This document shows positions 5,143 to 6,081 of a DNA stretch of 6,081 nucleotides, one piece after another. The translations under genes and the position numbers were made by a program. A model generated the notes under the pieces. That model searched no databases and was not told where the DNA came from. It saw nothing but the letters and a program-made list of their open reading frames with translations. The DNA comes from an uncultured Eubacterium sp. (lineage in GTDB: Bacteria > Bacillota > Clostridia > Peptostreptococcales > Anaerovoracaceae), in contig CANBFZ010000121.1 in assembly GCA_947367725.1 (NCBI GenBank), positions 1 through 6,081 of the forward strand, read 5' to 3'. Position 1 is the stretch's first letter. The number at the start of each line of letters is the position of its first letter.

Positions 5143-6081
5143 TATGCTTCCTTCCCTTCTGCTGTATTGACTTCAGCATCAGCTTCCAGCGGCTTCATAC
5201 AGATACCAGTCATTGCATATACCAGTGCGATGACCCATACTGCGTAACTCATGAAGCAGTATGGCAGATAAGCACTGATTTGCACGCCCAGTACCGACGG
5301 ATAATAAACGCCGGAACCAGACCATGGAATAAATCCTGCCATACCTGTCCCGAAGTCTTCCATCGTTCTGGAAAGATTCAGCGTAGACAGACCCATTTCC
5401 TTATACTTTTCATTGTACATTTCGCCAGTCAGAATCAGCGCCAGCGAAGAGCTTCCGCCAATTGCAACTAAGATCACCACAGAGATTGCCGTTGCCAGTA
5501 CCAACGTAAATCTGGTTTTTACAGACTGAAGGAGTTTTCCAAGCAGCACTTCGATTGCACCGATCTGTTCCATAATGCCTGCAAAATAGAAGCAGATATA
5601 GATCAGAATGAAGGATTTCAACATGGAAGAAAGTCCGCCGCGGTTGAGAAGTGTCATCGCATCTTCTCCTGCATCTGCAGCAACAAATCCAGGTCTTGCG
5701 CCTTCTACCATTTCCAGATTAAATCCGCCGTACAGTGCAGTAACGCCATCTGCCAGTTCAAAGCCCTGATAGAACATACCGATGAGCAGCGCTACCACAG
5801 CAGAAATCATCATGACAACAGTTGACGGTTTCTTGGTAATTGCACCATATACGACGATCACCAGCGGCAACAGCACTAAAATGTTCCATTTAAATACAGA
5901 ATCCAATGTAGCCAACAGCTGCAGCGTATTTTCCGGAAGCCCAGCGCCGCTGCTGGAGGAACTAAGTCCCATAATCAGATATACGATGACACCGATCATG
6001 GCTGCCGGAACGACTGTCTTGGACATGTGCTTAATGTGATCGAAAATATCGTTCTTTGTAGACAATGCCGCTAAAATCGTT
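5142..6081 (-). CDS. NhaC-family Na+/H+ antiporter, C-terminal part, cut by the window end
   Basis: About 312 residues are visible of a family length near 450-500. NhaC antiporters are inner-membrane secondary transporters exchanging sodium for protons; some relatives move organic acids such as malate/lactate instead. Family marks are IFDHIKHM near the start of the visible part, IGGSSSLALILTGEMY, and SRTMEDFGTGMAGFIPWSGSGVYYPSVLGV split around the conserved IPW. Hydrophobic segments, counted from the TTG at 6065, lie at about 17-35, 57-75, 80-100, 148-165, 183-205 and 262-287; a hydrophilic tail ends NTAEGKEA. The TTG at 6065 is not the start: the frame stays open to the edge and family similarity implies upstream helices. 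The gene is followed with a one-base overlap by the PHP phosphatase. Ion and substrate are not fixed by the sequence. Confidence 0.9.
   Translation of the reverse strand, partial: TILAALSTKNDIFDHIKHMSKTVVPAAMIGVIVYLIMGLSSSSSGAGLPENTLQLLATLDSVFKWNILVLLPLVIVVYGAITKKPSTVVMMISAVVALLIGMFYQGFELADGVTALYGGFNLEMVEGARPGFVAADAGEDAMTLLNRGGLSSMLKSFILIYICFYFAGIMEQIGAIEVLLGKLLQSVKTRFTLVLATAISVVILVAIGGSSSLALILTGEMYNEKYKEMGLSTLNLSRTMEDFGTGMAGFIPWSGSGVYYPSVLGVQISAYLPYCFMSYAVWVIALVYAMTGICMKPLEADAEVNTAEGKEA

Noticed and set aside
4300..5247. Plus-strand open frame of 315 codons
   Set aside because: It is the antisense shadow of the PHP phosphatase, whose metal-binding motifs are complete. The plus-strand translation resembles no family and has no good ribosome binding site.
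1..6081. CRISPR array or regularly spaced repeats
   Set aside because: No repeat unit recurs with regular spacing; the only repeats are short hairpin arms and the paralogous gene segments.

Overview
The window looks like chromosomal DNA of an anaerobic Firmicute, probably a member of the Clostridia. This rests on the clostridial-type HtpG C-terminus, the NhaC-family antiporter, strong AAGGAGG-type ribosome binding sites, and IS200 and IS1182-type transposases of the kind common in gut Clostridia. No marker here fixes the genus.

Layout. (1) 1-713: the last third of htpG (+ strand, cut by the window edge) and its terminator. (2) 714-4300: an accessory stretch between two housekeeping blocks. 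It holds a decayed serine-recombinase tail (714-874), a strong hairpin terminator shared by converging transcription (870-905), an AT-rich pair of paralogous exported proteins on the minus strand (968-1720 and 1770-2111), an apparently intact IS200-type element (about 2346-3060, tnpA on the minus strand), a GC-rich foldable block (3026-3150), and a badly broken IS1182-family transposase (3287-4129, + strand). (3) 4191-4288: two hairpins between the transposase remnant and the converging minus-strand operon. (4) 4315-6081: a minus-strand operon in which an NhaC-type sodium/proton antiporter (cut by the window edge) overlaps by one base a PHP-family metal-dependent phosphatase resembling HisJ.

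How the parts relate. The housekeeping genes are intact and separate from the middle. The middle reads as a repeated landing zone for mobile DNA: three unrelated recombinase or transposase families within 3.5 kb, two of them dead. The exported pair shares a module of about 70 residues (YG ... DLIA ... ATNG ... GYV/GFV ... PKNPE ... IPVYKNDGITVIGEF); one copy consists almost only of an anchor plus this module, and the other adds a Ser/Thr/Tyr-rich C-terminal domain. The longer copy has no ATG, GTG or TTG at a workable distance from its perfect ribosome binding site; the codon at the right place is ATA.

The most interesting points are the exported pair with its ATA start, the interleaved stems in the IS200 leader that bury the tnpA ribosome binding site, and the GC-rich folded block next to the IS200 left end. 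I found no clear evidence of an entirely new multi-gene system.
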